Assembly (NCBI GenBank): GCA_963565915.1
Contig: OY751496.1
Location: 3,505,654-3,569,653, forward strand
Source of the DNA: Entoloma clypeatum
Lineage: Eukaryota; Basidiomycota; Agaricomycetes; Agaricales; Entolomataceae
Direction of reading: 5' to 3'
DNA: 64,000 nucleotides
Shown here one piece after another: positions 1 to 8,909 of this stretch; position 1 is the stretch's first letter; each line of letters opens with the position of its first letter. The notes under the pieces are model-generated. The model had not been told where the DNA came from. It saw nothing but the letters and a program-made list of their open reading frames with translations, and did no database searches. Made by a program: the position numbers and the translations under genes.

Positions 1-750
1 CAACAGTCTACGGAGTAACTTTCGATGCATTGGGGGAACAATATGGGGCTCAATTCTTTCGTACCGCATTAGCTCGGTGGATCATCTGCACAAAGGAACC
101 AAATCTCAATGCAGCGCAAATCGAACGTCGGCTTTGGACTGTCCAGATTCCGTTCCGCGGGGTTCCTGTTCGGCATCGCTTGAAATTTCTACAGACAGAT
201 CCCATTATGGGAAATTCTTCGACAGCTGATAGTGTACACGCACGACCAGAAAGGAGGGACACACGTGGTCGCGTGGTTCCGGGGCGGTTTGATACAGTTT
301 TGGTGAGCGATCTGGACTCGGTAGATGTTCCCGGAATACATGGTTTGTAAATGGTCTCATTAAAATCCAGTTTCTGACATATTGTTAGGTTATCGTGTGG
401 GGCGAGTTCAAGTGATCTTCTCGCTTCCTACATCATCCATACAGACGATATTCAATGAACTCACTTGTGCTATTCTGACAGACTTAGCATATGTCGAATG
501 GTACACACCATTTGGACCCACTCCCCTACCCCACCATTGCTTGCACAAGATTTTGGTCATGAAAGAGTGCGGAGGTGGCCGTATATGTAGCATTATCCCA
601 GTGGCAAGCATCAAAAGAAGTATTCATCTCTTCCCGGACTTCGGGGTGCATGCCCCAGTGCATTGGACTAGCAGTAATGTTCTCGACAAGTGCGACAATT
701 TCTTTGTCAATGTCTTCACTGATCGTCATCTATACAGAATTTTGTACTAA
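1..750 (+). pseudogene. Plavaka/DUF6830-like transposase, C-terminal fragment
   Basis: The reading frame is open from the left edge, so the N-terminus lies outside the window. Exon 1 is <1..342, intron 343-388 (GTTTGT...TTAG, 46 bp), exon 2 389..750. Splicing joins ...GIHG to YRVGRVQVIF. Family-like signatures: HARPERRDTRGRVVPGRFDT, YRVGRVQVIF, LAYVEWYTPF, SIHLFPDFGVHAPVHWTSSNVL and a terminal FFVNVF.DRHLY. I recognise these from the C-terminal region of basidiomycete Plavaka-type (CACTA/EnSpm-related) transposases or DUF6830 proteins, from memory. The segment has no internal stop, but whether the whole gene is intact cannot be judged. No terminal inverted repeat was found downstream. Confidence 0.62.
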
Positions 751-1220
751 TTTTATTTGTGATACTGTCGTACTAAACACGTCACTGCTCACTGCAGTTT
801 AGTGATTTGTCAATAAATGTAATCTACTGTCGTCTCGTTTATTGAGTAGTTTGAGCCCTCACCATGTTCACTGAGTATATATTTCACTCACTGACGTGCT
901 CTAAAGCTAAATGATGGATTCAGGTTTTTCCCGATGACATTCAACTGGAAAAGTTATGGTTTCTGTAGGGCGGGAACGGGGCGACGGCGAGAAGAGAATC
1001 AAGAGGACATACCACTGGCACCTGGGCCGTATCCAGGCTACATTAAAGTGTCCCCATCACATGGCGAGTGTCTCGTGCGAGAGAAATGGCAGCATTAGAG
1101 CGTATTTGCAACGGCTCCTGGGCCACTTTTCAAACAAATTGTTGAGAACTCGCTTAAAAGTGATGGCTCCACAAGCTGGCTGAGTGATCAGCGCATCAGC
1201 ACGTGGAAGCATTGCGCCGA
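751..1220. other. Intergenic, no gene recognised
   Basis: This stretch lies between the transposase fragment and the copia target duplication. It holds a short 75-codon frame at 956-1183 with no recognisable domain. I see nothing else I can support. Confidence 0.5.
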
Positions 1221-1225
1221 CCATG

Positions 1226-1535
1226 TGTTGAAGTTCCACCTGGGCGCTAGCCGCAAGTGTACTGAAGCAACTGGCTACAGTGGAAGTACTCTACGATACC
1301 GTTCTGACCACTTACATGGATTGGAGAGGGTGAGGCTGGTGAGAGCGGTTGAGGCTGGTAAGAGCGATGGAGGCGGTTAAGAGTCAAGAGACAACTTGTT
1401 GATATTGACAGTTTCCTGGTCTTATATACCGTACTACTGTTTGTACCAACCAAACAAGTATGTAATGAAGATATGTAAAGGTCACGTGATGTAATCTAAT
1501 CTAATCTAATCTACGTGATGGGAAAAGTTTCAACA
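1226..1535 (-). repeat. Copia 3' LTR
   Basis: 310 bp, TGTTGAA...TTCAACA ends. Differs from the 5' LTR by CTGG versus CCGG and by CCGTAC versus CCATAC. A short ATCTA direct repeat lies near its right end (about 1490-1513). Confidence 0.96.
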
Positions 1536-1546
1536 CCCCCCCATAT
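1536..1546 (-). promoter_or_regulatory. Copia polypurine tract
   Basis: Seven C residues on the + strand (1536-1542) directly abut the 3' LTR. On the element strand this reads ATGGGGGGG, the expected plus-strand DNA primer position. Confidence 0.75.
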
Positions 1547-1610
1547 TTAGTACATACTTCTAAATACATCTTACTTTTTCCCACATATATATATAGGTAC
1601 TCTGTTTCGC

Positions 1611-3293
1611 CTAGTTTTTTATCAATCCGAAGTACGGGATAAACTTGGAAAAGAGGATTTTTCCCAGATTCTTAGTTAAAAGGTCTGCAGGGTTGTTCAC
1701 TCCTTCAATGAATTCGACCGTAATTATCCCTTCGGAGACTTTTTCTCTGACAAAGTGGAATCGCACGTCAATGTGCTTGGATCGCTTCTCAGTTACAGGG
1801 TTGGATGCGATGAAGACGGAGCCGTTGTTATCTCCGTAGATCGGTACTGATCCGATTTGCATTCCAAGTTCGGCAAGCATGCTTCTCAGCCATGTTGCTG
1901 CGCGACTGCAGTCTGATAACGCCATATACTCTGCTTCTGTGGAAGAGAGGGCGATGGTCTTTTGCGCCGATGATACCCATGTCACTGCTCCAGACGCCAG
2001 TGATATGAAGAAGCCAGTGGTAGACCTCCTCGTGTTCTCATCTGACGCCCAGTCGGAGTCTGTGAATGCATAGATTCCTTTCCCTGAGTCGCCATCATAC
2101 ATTATTGCGTAATTTTTTGTCGCTTTCAGATACCTGCAAATATCCCTAGCCACTTCTAAATGGCGTTTGGTGGGATTTGCGGAAAATTGCAACATTTTGA
2201 TTACGGCAAAACAGATGTCTGGCCTTGTTCCAATCATCAGATATAGAAGTGATCCGATGACGGATTGGTACTTTGATCGAAGTTCTGCATTGGGTTCATC
2301 TTCGGACATCATGGGTTTGTAGCCCGTAGGAAGTGGGGTATGGGTGGCGTTAGATTCGCTCATCCCCATTCGTTCGAGTATTTTCTCAAGGTAAGGTACT
2401 TGATCGATGAAGATACGTTTCCCGCGTTGCCTTATTTGGATAGAGAGAAATTCTTTCGGTTCCCCATCAGGCACAAGGTGCCCTAGGTCCCTACATTCCC
2501 ATGTGGTCATGAAGGCCTTCTTTTTCTCTAGCGTATATTCCCGGTTTGTGCCGAGAAAAGCAGAGTCGTCGACATAGATGACGGCGATTACAATTTCCCC
2601 GCTGGTACTTTTGTGAATGAACACTCCCGCATCGGAGTGAAGCCGGACAAAGCCGAGCTTTTTCATAGAGGAATCAAGTTCCCTCCACCAGGCTAATGCG
2701 GCCTGCTTAAGTCCATATAGAGCTTTGAATAGTTGGTACACGAGGTGTTCTTTCCCTTTTACTACGTAGCCCTCAGGCTGTCGCATGTAGATGACCTCAC
2801 GGAGCGTTCCATAGAGGAAGGCTGATGAGACGTCCAAAAGTGTCATGAACCACCCTTCAAGGGCTGTCAATGCCAGTATTAGTCGGACGGTTTCATATCT
2901 TACGACTGGTGAGAAGATCTGATCAAAGTCGATCCCTTCTACCTGTGAAAAGCCTTTTGCGACAAGGCGTGCTTTCAGACGCCCGTCGGACTTTTCGTTA
3001 TAGACCCATTTGTTCCTTAGAGCTTTCCTCCCTGCAGGCAGGGGTACTAGCTCCGTGATCACCCCGCGGCGTTTGAGCATGTCTAGCTCTTTACGTTCAG
3101 CCGCATACCAGTCTTCTTTATTTGGAAGAGGGTATATGTCTTTATGGGACATGTCGACAATGCCAACTTGGACTGATATCGCCTCCATCAGGAGGTCATT
3201 CATCCATGCCGTTTGACCGCCCAATCTCCGTCTTCGATCTAATTTTTCAAGATCAGACGCTGGAGTGTCTTCCCCATAGATGCTTCCTGGCAT
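1611..3293 (-). CDS. Copia pol, second half: reverse transcriptase and RNase H
   Basis: 560 codons from the internal methionine. It is in exactly the same frame as the upstream gag-PR-INT frame and is separated from it by one TGA (3303-3305) and three further codons. RT (RVT_2 type) spans about residues 55-300 and carries the polymerase motif YVDD within AVIYVDDSAFLG. RNase H follows with the copia hallmarks SSTEAEYMAL, the KHIDVRFHFVRE block and a terminal NPADLLTK. It would convert genomic RNA to cDNA in cytoplasmic particles. This is probably the C-terminal part of one polyprotein, not a separate gene. The start given is simply the first methionine after the stop. Confidence 0.93.
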   Translation of the reverse strand: MPGSIYGEDTPASDLEKLDRRRRLGGQTAWMNDLLMEAISVQVGIVDMSHKDIYPLPNKEDWYAAERKELDMLKRRGVITELVPLPAGRKALRNKWVYNEKSDGRLKARLVAKGFSQVEGIDFDQIFSPVVRYETVRLILALTALEGWFMTLLDVSSAFLYGTLREVIYMRQPEGYVVKGKEHLVYQLFKALYGLKQAALAWWRELDSSMKKLGFVRLHSDAGVFIHKSTSGEIVIAVIYVDDSAFLGTNREYTLEKKKAFMTTWECRDLGHLVPDGEPKEFLSIQIRQRGKRIFIDQVPYLEKILERMGMSESNATHTPLPTGYKPMMSEDEPNAELRSKYQSVIGSLLYLMIGTRPDICFAVIKMLQFSANPTKRHLEVARDICRYLKATKNYAIMYDGDSGKGIYAFTDSDWASDENTRRSTTGFFISLASGAVTWVSSAQKTIALSSTEAEYMALSDCSRAATWLRSMLAELGMQIGSVPIYGDNNGSVFIASNPVTEKRSKHIDVRFHFVREKVSEGIITVEFIEGVNNPADLLTKNLGKILFSKFIPYFGLIKN

Positions 3294-3302
3294 CTTCCGA
3301 AC

Positions 3303-6300
3303 TCATCGTTCCCTGATCGGTCGATCTGGTACTTGCTCAGGTTCGGGAGTGGGTACTCGCGGTTCGTCATCAGGCTCACTGGCAGGCAATTCGTTGTCTG
3401 ATTCAGGTTGATCTTGTTCAATGGGAAGTGGGTCATGAGGTGTTTCGTTGTGACTGTCGTCGTCATTGCTGCCGGGAATGAGATCCTCAAACTCATCAGC
3501 CGGCTCTGGGTTTTCCATTTCTGGGTGGTTTTCTGGCAACGGGTCGATATGGCATCTAGGGTACTTGCTTTCATCAAAGATAGCTTTCCCTCCCATGAAA
3601 ATCGTGTTGGTCTCAGGATCCATGAAGCGGTATCCTTTGACCCCTGGTTTCGATCCGAGATAAATCATTAATCGGGATCTTGATTCCAGGGAGTTCCTAC
3701 GTTTCTCCTTTGGGATATATACATATGCCTGACATCTGAATACTCTGACGCTAGACATGTCGGGGATCTCATTGGTCACCCTGAAGTAAGGGGTTTTCCA
3801 TTCAAGACGTTGCATGGGGGTTCTGTTGTAGAGAAATGCTGCGTGTTCCAAACAGAATTCCCACCACATGGGCGGTAAGCATGCATCGAAGCGCAATGCC
3901 TGAGATTTTTCCCATAGCGTTCGATTGATCCTTTCTGCTCTACCATTCTGCTGGTGCTGATATGGGAGTGTGACGTCGATCAGAATTCCATGATCGGCAA
4001 GTACATCCTTGTATTCATCGAATTCTCCACCTCCATCAACCCGCCATTTTTTAGGGGTGGCGGCGAATTGATTCTGGATCATTGCAAGGAATTGTTTTAG
4101 CGCTGTGATGGTGCCTGACTTTTTCCTAAGCAAGACGACCCAGACATGGGAAGAAAAATCATCCAAAAAGGTAAGGAAATATTTGTACTTGTGGTACGAT
4201 GCCGTGGATATCTGCTTCAAGTCCGAATGGATCAAATCAAAGGGTTTGACAGCCCTTGTCATCGAGTTAGGGTAAGACTGATTCGGCATTTTCCCTTTTA
4301 GACACCCCGTGCAGCTTTCCTGTGATTTCTCACGTACTAACGTTTTGGGTACTCCTTTGGTACTGGTGGGAATCTTATTGAGCGCCTGGTCATTTGGGTG
4401 GCCAAGGCGTTTATGCCAGGTTTCAACAGTGATTTCGCTAGAGATCACGTGGATCTGGTCATAGCGTATTTCAGTGTCTAGCCAGTAAATGGTTTGTCCG
4501 ATGAAATGAGGCGAAAACTGTATTTTGTTCAGCCCTTTAGAGATATTAATTTCTCCACGCATTCCATCAACTTTGTAACCATGGTTAAGGAAGACGCCTA
4601 GGGACAATAGACGTGTGTCCATATCCGGAATATAAAATACCGGTCGTAGGAGATGGGTTTTAGTTTCCCCATTTAGGGTATGCCGTACTGGAACGGCCCC
4701 AACTCCGAGAATTTCCAGTTTCTTTCCCTTTGCAGCTGTTTGGACAAATCGCTTAGCCTTGAGAGGCCTGTAATACGCGAAGTCTTTGAACTCATGGGTA
4801 AAGTGTAATGATGCGCCGGAATCTAAGATCCACTGAGCGCGTTCTCTCTCTTTGCAGTGTGTGCAGGACGCGGAATGTTTGATATATTTTTTGTACAGAT
4901 CATCACTAAAGAGATCTATACTATCTGCATCGGTACTAGCTAATATGTATTCAAACGTCTGTGCGTGATTATTAGCGTTTCCCATTTGGTCAAGTTTGAG
5001 AGAAATATGTGACGAACCGTCAAGTTCAATCAGCCCATCTTTGAATTGTTCCGGCCCCATCCGCTCGCTTTGATGGTCTATGTCCATCATCTTCAGCGAT
5101 TCTTCTATCGACGGGGCTACGCGATGCTGTTTAGCCGGCCTTTCGTCGATGTCAGGAATGATGGTGTCTAGGATACGAAGATTCAATCCTGAGGGGCGAG
5201 CACCAATGCCGCGCGCGAGTTTGCGGACATGGTCGTTCTTTTTCCACACGGATGGTCTTCCAGAAGGAAGCCCGGTGTACTGTGACGGAGGGGGGTTCAT
5301 TCGTTGCAGGAGCGACTGCATTTTTGTGGAATCGGGCTGTGCGGTACTTGTCGTTTTCCCGCGACCAGTGACGGTGGTGAAGGATGGCGGCGGAAGAGGA
5401 GGGAAGTGAATGGCGGGAGCAACAAACTCAACCGTTTCTTCCACATGGTCGGACGTGTTGTCCGCATTGTTAGCGCTTTTCTTCTGATTGCGCCAACGTC
5501 CCTTTCCCTTCTTCTTTTCAGAAGCGGTACTTGGGTCGGCCGAGTTAGGCTGCTCGTCAGCATCGTTCTGCGAGGTACTCGGCTTCTGCTGCCTTTCCCA
5601 TTTGGGGTCCTGCCCCTTTCGCTTTGTCCCATAAATTTTCCGGGCCTGCTCATTGGACGCACGAGTAGACCCGACCGCATACTTGCGCCGGTATTCAGAG
5701 ATGATGCTTTCGGCGACGGCTTTGTAGGTGAAATCGTCGGTGTCGTAGACCTGGAAAAGGGCAGTGGAGAGTGACGACCAGGCGTCGGGAATTGCATTGG
5801 CCAGGATCATTGCCTGCATCAGGTCGGAGACAACAAAGCTTGAATCGGCGAGCCGGGCGAAAAGAGACCCCAGGCGTTCAATTTCAGGCACTGGGTCGCG
5901 TCCAGATAGTTTGTAGGTGGCGGCGGCCTTGAAATCGCCGAAGATGACGGCCAGGGATACCTTGGAGTAGGCATCCTTTAGCGTTTTCCACGCGCCAAGT
6001 GCCGAGGTGCTGTCTTTGATGTGTCGCCTGATCGCCTCAGAGACTTTCAGACGGATCGCTCCAAGGGCTGTGTCGTCGTCCCTGATCCAAGCCTTTTCTT
6101 CCTTGCGGAAGCCGGGCTGGTCAACAGTGGTAACCAGCACAGGGGGAGCAGCAGCAGTGGCCCCAGGGGTGGAGACCGTGGTGGTGAAGTCGGCGATGAC
6201 AGGGCGGGTGATATCGCCAGAAACAAGGCGCCAGACTCCTTGATGAAGGAGGTAGGACTTCATCCTTTCGGCCCAGCTTTGGTAGTCAATGCCGTCGAAG

Positions 6301-6395
6301 ACGACGATGGAGTCGAGGGCGGAGCGAGAGGTAGACATTGTAGATGAATCTAAAAAAGGGTTCCCAATCAGTGATGTGTTATGAATATGATTCAA
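3303..6395 (-). CDS. Copia gag, protease and integrase
   Basis: 1030 codons; the true start may be the second methionine at 6338. Gag occupies about residues 20-300 (UBN2-like, with a DYQSWAERMKSYLL block). I see no CCHC zinc knuckle; a lysine-rich stretch near residue 295 may bind RNA instead. The protease motif LDSGAS lies near residue 530. A GAG-pre-integrase WHKRLGHP motif and a CTGCLKGK pair make the HHCC zinc site. The integrase core has HSDLK, DGGGEF and the NGRAERINRTL glutamate region. The frame ends at TGA 3303-3305 before RT, where CGA (Arg) would keep it open. Confidence 0.93.
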   Translation of the reverse strand: MNHIHNTSLIGNPFLDSSTMSTSRSALDSIVVFDGIDYQSWAERMKSYLLHQGVWRLVSGDITRPVIADFTTTVSTPGATAAAPPVLVTTVDQPGFRKEEKAWIRDDDTALGAIRLKVSEAIRRHIKDSTSALGAWKTLKDAYSKVSLAVIFGDFKAAATYKLSGRDPVPEIERLGSLFARLADSSFVVSDLMQAMILANAIPDAWSSLSTALFQVYDTDDFTYKAVAESIISEYRRKYAVGSTRASNEQARKIYGTKRKGQDPKWERQQKPSTSQNDADEQPNSADPSTASEKKKGKGRWRNQKKSANNADNTSDHVEETVEFVAPAIHFPPLPPPSFTTVTGRGKTTSTAQPDSTKMQSLLQRMNPPPSQYTGLPSGRPSVWKKNDHVRKLARGIGARPSGLNLRILDTIIPDIDERPAKQHRVAPSIEESLKMMDIDHQSERMGPEQFKDGLIELDGSSHISLKLDQMGNANNHAQTFEYILASTDADSIDLFSDDLYKKYIKHSASCTHCKERERAQWILDSGASLHFTHEFKDFAYYRPLKAKRFVQTAAKGKKLEILGVGAVPVRHTLNGETKTHLLRPVFYIPDMDTRLLSLGVFLNHGYKVDGMRGEINISKGLNKIQFSPHFIGQTIYWLDTEIRYDQIHVISSEITVETWHKRLGHPNDQALNKIPTSTKGVPKTLVREKSQESCTGCLKGKMPNQSYPNSMTRAVKPFDLIHSDLKQISTASYHKYKYFLTFLDDFSSHVWVVLLRKKSGTITALKQFLAMIQNQFAATPKKWRVDGGGEFDEYKDVLADHGILIDVTLPYQHQQNGRAERINRTLWEKSQALRFDACLPPMWWEFCLEHAAFLYNRTPMQRLEWKTPYFRVTNEIPDMSSVRVFRCQAYVYIPKEKRRNSLESRSRLMIYLGSKPGVKGYRFMDPETNTIFMGGKAIFDESKYPRCHIDPLPENHPEMENPEPADEFEDLIPGSNDDDSHNETPHDPLPIEQDQPESDNELPASEPDDEPRVPTPEPEQVPDRPIRER

Positions 6396-6700
6396 GAAAA
6401 CAATTAAATGATTCCTTATGACATATTCCCTTTAGGAATAGTGGTCACGGGAAAACCCTTTATATGTCAGAAACATATGAGGTGCGATCAACGTTTCCAC
6501 ATGGAGTGTACTAGGTCAATCCCCTTAGGGACGTTTCATGACAGGTACTTGTCGTAATGACGTTCCCAGGTTCATATGTGAAGAAGTAAGACTCAGAACC
6601 TAGATCTTTCGATCGGTTCTTCGCCAGCCAGGGTAGAGTGGGCAGGTACTCGCTGTTGCCAGCGTTTCCCAAGTCCCTCTGCTATCCGGGGCCCATAACC
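6396..6700 (-). other. Copia 5' leader
   Basis: Untranslated leader between the 5' LTR and the gag start. It contains the primer-binding site at its LTR-proximal end and no other recognised feature. Confidence 0.7.
6681..6700 (-). promoter_or_regulatory. Copia primer-binding site (initiator tRNA-Met anticodon arm)
   Basis: Directly after the 5' LTR the element strand reads GGTTATGGGCCCCGG. This is complementary to GGGCCCAUAACC, the anticodon stem-loop of initiator tRNA-Met, not to the tRNA 3' end. Drosophila copia and yeast Ty5 use such half-tRNA primers. The match is read directly; use of a cleaved half-tRNA is inferred. Confidence 0.72.
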
Positions 6701-7010
6701 TGTTGAAGTTCCACCTGGGCGCTAGCCGCAAGTGTACTGAAGCAACCGGCTACAGTGGAAGTACTCTACGATACCGTTCTGACCACTTACATGGATTGGA
6801 GAGGGTGAGGCTGGTGAGAGCGGTTGAGGCTGGTAAGAGCGATGGAGGCGGTTAAGAGTCAAGAGACAACTTGTTGATATTGACAGTTTCCTGGTCTTAT
6901 ATACCATACTACTGTTTGTACCAACCAAACAAGTATGTAATGAAGATATGTAAAGGTCACGTGATGTAATCTAATCTAATCTAATCTACGTGATGGGAAA
7001 AGTTTCAACA
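6701..7010 (-). repeat. Copia 5' LTR
   Basis: 310 bp, TGTTGAA...TTCAACA ends, followed by the right target duplication CCATG (7011-7015). Confidence 0.96.
6896..6903 (-). promoter_or_regulatory. TATA box of copia 5' LTR
   Basis: TATATAAG on the element strand inside the 5' LTR, the likely core promoter for genomic RNA. Confidence 0.5.
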
Positions 7011-7015
7011 CCATG

Positions 7016-7409
7016 GACGCGCACCGACACCGTAAGATAATCCTTGCCAGTGTTCTCCCACTCTCTCATCCTCGTATTCTACCTCGCAAAGCAAGGGAAA
7101 GCAATCAACAAGTAAATGAGACATGTCTAGTCACTTGACCGTAGATGAGTCGAATCAACCATCACTGATATACGGATTTTACCGCGTGATGGGCCTCCAC
7201 TGCAGCAGCTGATGGTAACCTTTTGAAAAGTGAAACCGTCGAAAAGGCCGTTGCAAATACGCTCTATTGGCAAGCTGATTCACAACATTGACAACGATGT
7301 TTGCAAACAAATCAAAACAAACCTGCCGAAAGAAACCACGTGGCTCTGTTGATCCGCGTGCCGAATCGAGCCTGATTGATGAACAGTTACATCCACATCC
7401 ACGACTCAA
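7016..7409. other. Upstream region of the glycoprotein gene
   Basis: No gene recognised. It is the 394-bp interval between the copia target duplication and the start codon at 7410, so the copia insertion may have altered this promoter. Confidence 0.4.
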
Positions 7410-8788
7410 ATGCCTACCCACTCTCTTTTATACGCAATCGCTGTTAGTACGATCCTTTCTATTCATTCGACAACCGCGCAAAAGACATTTCCTCCTACTG
7501 CTTTAATCGACAAACACTTCACCTACCCTACCGGAATCGTAGGTTTTCATAGCCACTCTAAGTTCATCTTCGAAGCAATAATGACACTCCCGCCCTACAG
7601 CCATACAAAGTCGACACCGACGAAGGGCTAATCCGGGGAACACAACTCGGCTACAATGTCTGCAACTCGACCACCGAAAACCAACAATCGCTCTGTCAAA
7701 CCGCCTTTTTCAACTCCATCGAAGGTAGGCGCCTTCAAAGCTTCACATCTGGACAATCCCGCTAAAAAATTTGACGCGCACACCTCAGATTTCTGTCTCT
7801 GGGGCCCACCAGAGCCCAACTCCGTCATCGCCAACATCGAAGGCGAGATGGTCGCGTGGTGCACCAAGCCTGGACGCGGGACGCGCCTCATCCCGCACGA
7901 CGCGCTCAAAGGCGTCCAGTTCACCAGAACGCCAGATTACATACAGGTCGTCGGGTTCATCGATCAATCCAGGGTCAACATCGCCTCGGACGACTACGGC
8001 GGGGAGCTGGATCCGCATGGGGCTGACTTGGTGGGTTCCGCAATTACTATACTATATATATCGGTGAAAGAACCTCTCCGTTGAAATCACTCACCGGTTT
8101 TTCCACCAAAAAAGCGAGGAAACCCCATGGGCGGGATAGTGTTCTCAACGGCGTTTTCATCAGGCGCGACTTACGAACAGGTCCTTGAATGGCATAAGTG
8201 TGTCCTTTTTTTTTTTTTTTGAAAAATCCGAGTCGTCTCTGCCCACCGGCACATATTGATCAATCAATCGATCCGCACAGCTTCATGGGCGGTGGCACCT
8301 TCTGTCTCAAATTCTGCGACCCCTCCCTCCCCTCCGCCCCGCACCTCTGCGAGCACCGTCTCGACCGCATCGGCTGCGCCTACAATGCCCCTTCCAACGC
8401 CGCCAACGGGACCTTCGAGTCCTGCAAAGGCGACAACCAGGACCCCCCGGGCGTGTACACCGATGCAACCGGGCAAGTGAGGACGTACACGCAACCGCCC
8501 GAGAGTCTGGGGCCGATCACGACGATGCCGTATACGGCGAAGGTGCCAAAGAGCTCGGAGTGTGTGGAGTATAAGAGCGAGGAGCTGTATAAGGCGTTGG
8601 CGAGTGCGACGGCGTTTGGAGAGACTTCGACCTTGGCGGCGACAGGCACGGTTGCGGGTGGACCGAGTGCACCGGGGAATGCAAATGCTGTGAGGGCGAC
8701 GAGCGGGGGTGCCTCCGAGTCGAGAGCCGTGGCTGAGAACGTTTCATTGTTGGTTGGAGTTGTATTTTCGTTCATTTTCCTCTCTTAG
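7410..8788 (+). CDS. GPI-anchored secreted glycoprotein (macrofage-activating-glycoprotein-like)
   Basis: Five exons: 7410..7538, 7601..7724, 7789..8030, 8115..8197, 8281..8788. Introns of 62, 64, 84 and 83 bp have GT-AG ends and keep the frame, giving 361 aa. An N-terminal signal peptide runs to about residue 23. The body is cysteine-containing, with blocks IRGTQLGYNVCNSTTE, TKPGRGTRLIP, DPHGADLRGNPMGG, DRIGCAYNAP and YTQPPESLGPI. The C-terminus is a Ser/Ala/Gly-rich spacer followed by a hydrophobic tail, as in GPI-anchored wall or membrane proteins. I recognise the block order from agaricomycete proteins annotated as macrofage activating glycoprotein; their function is not established. It converges on the Ubp14 gene with 121 bp between stop codons. 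Confidence 0.85.
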
Positions 8789-8909
8789 AGTCTCCTCCAC
8801 ATTTCCTTTACAGTATGATCCACGTTCATTTTTTCATGACCATCCTACTACATACACACATAGCGTACACACGCGTAACCACGTTTGCATTGTTCCACAG
8901 TCAACCCAC

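Larger units (their letters stand above)
1221..7015 (-). mobile_element. Complete Ty1/copia LTR retrotransposon
   Basis: The element has two 310-bp LTRs (1226-1535 and 6701-7010), both starting TGTTGAA and ending TTCAACA. A perfect 5-bp target duplication CCATG flanks it (1221-1225, 7011-7015). It is transcribed right to left, so the 5' LTR is the right one. A primer-binding site, a gag-pol frame with copia order (gag, protease, integrase, RT, RNase H) and a polypurine tract are present. The LTRs differ at only two positions, both CpG transitions, so insertion was recent. One in-frame TGA interrupts gag-pol. Confidence 0.97.

Noticed and set aside
1490..1513. CRISPR-like or telomeric array of ATCTA repeats
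   Set aside because: Only three to four short units inside the LTR; it is part of the element and repeated in both LTRs.
5297..5797. Long frames on both strands within copia gag (5297-5797 minus, 5304-5774 plus)
   Set aside because: They are shadows of the gag frame in GC-rich sequence; the gag frame carries the family motifs.
7539..7600. Separate small gene ending at 7631
   Set aside because: Splicing at 7538/7601 gives a continuous match to the glycoprotein family; the unspliced extension is intron.
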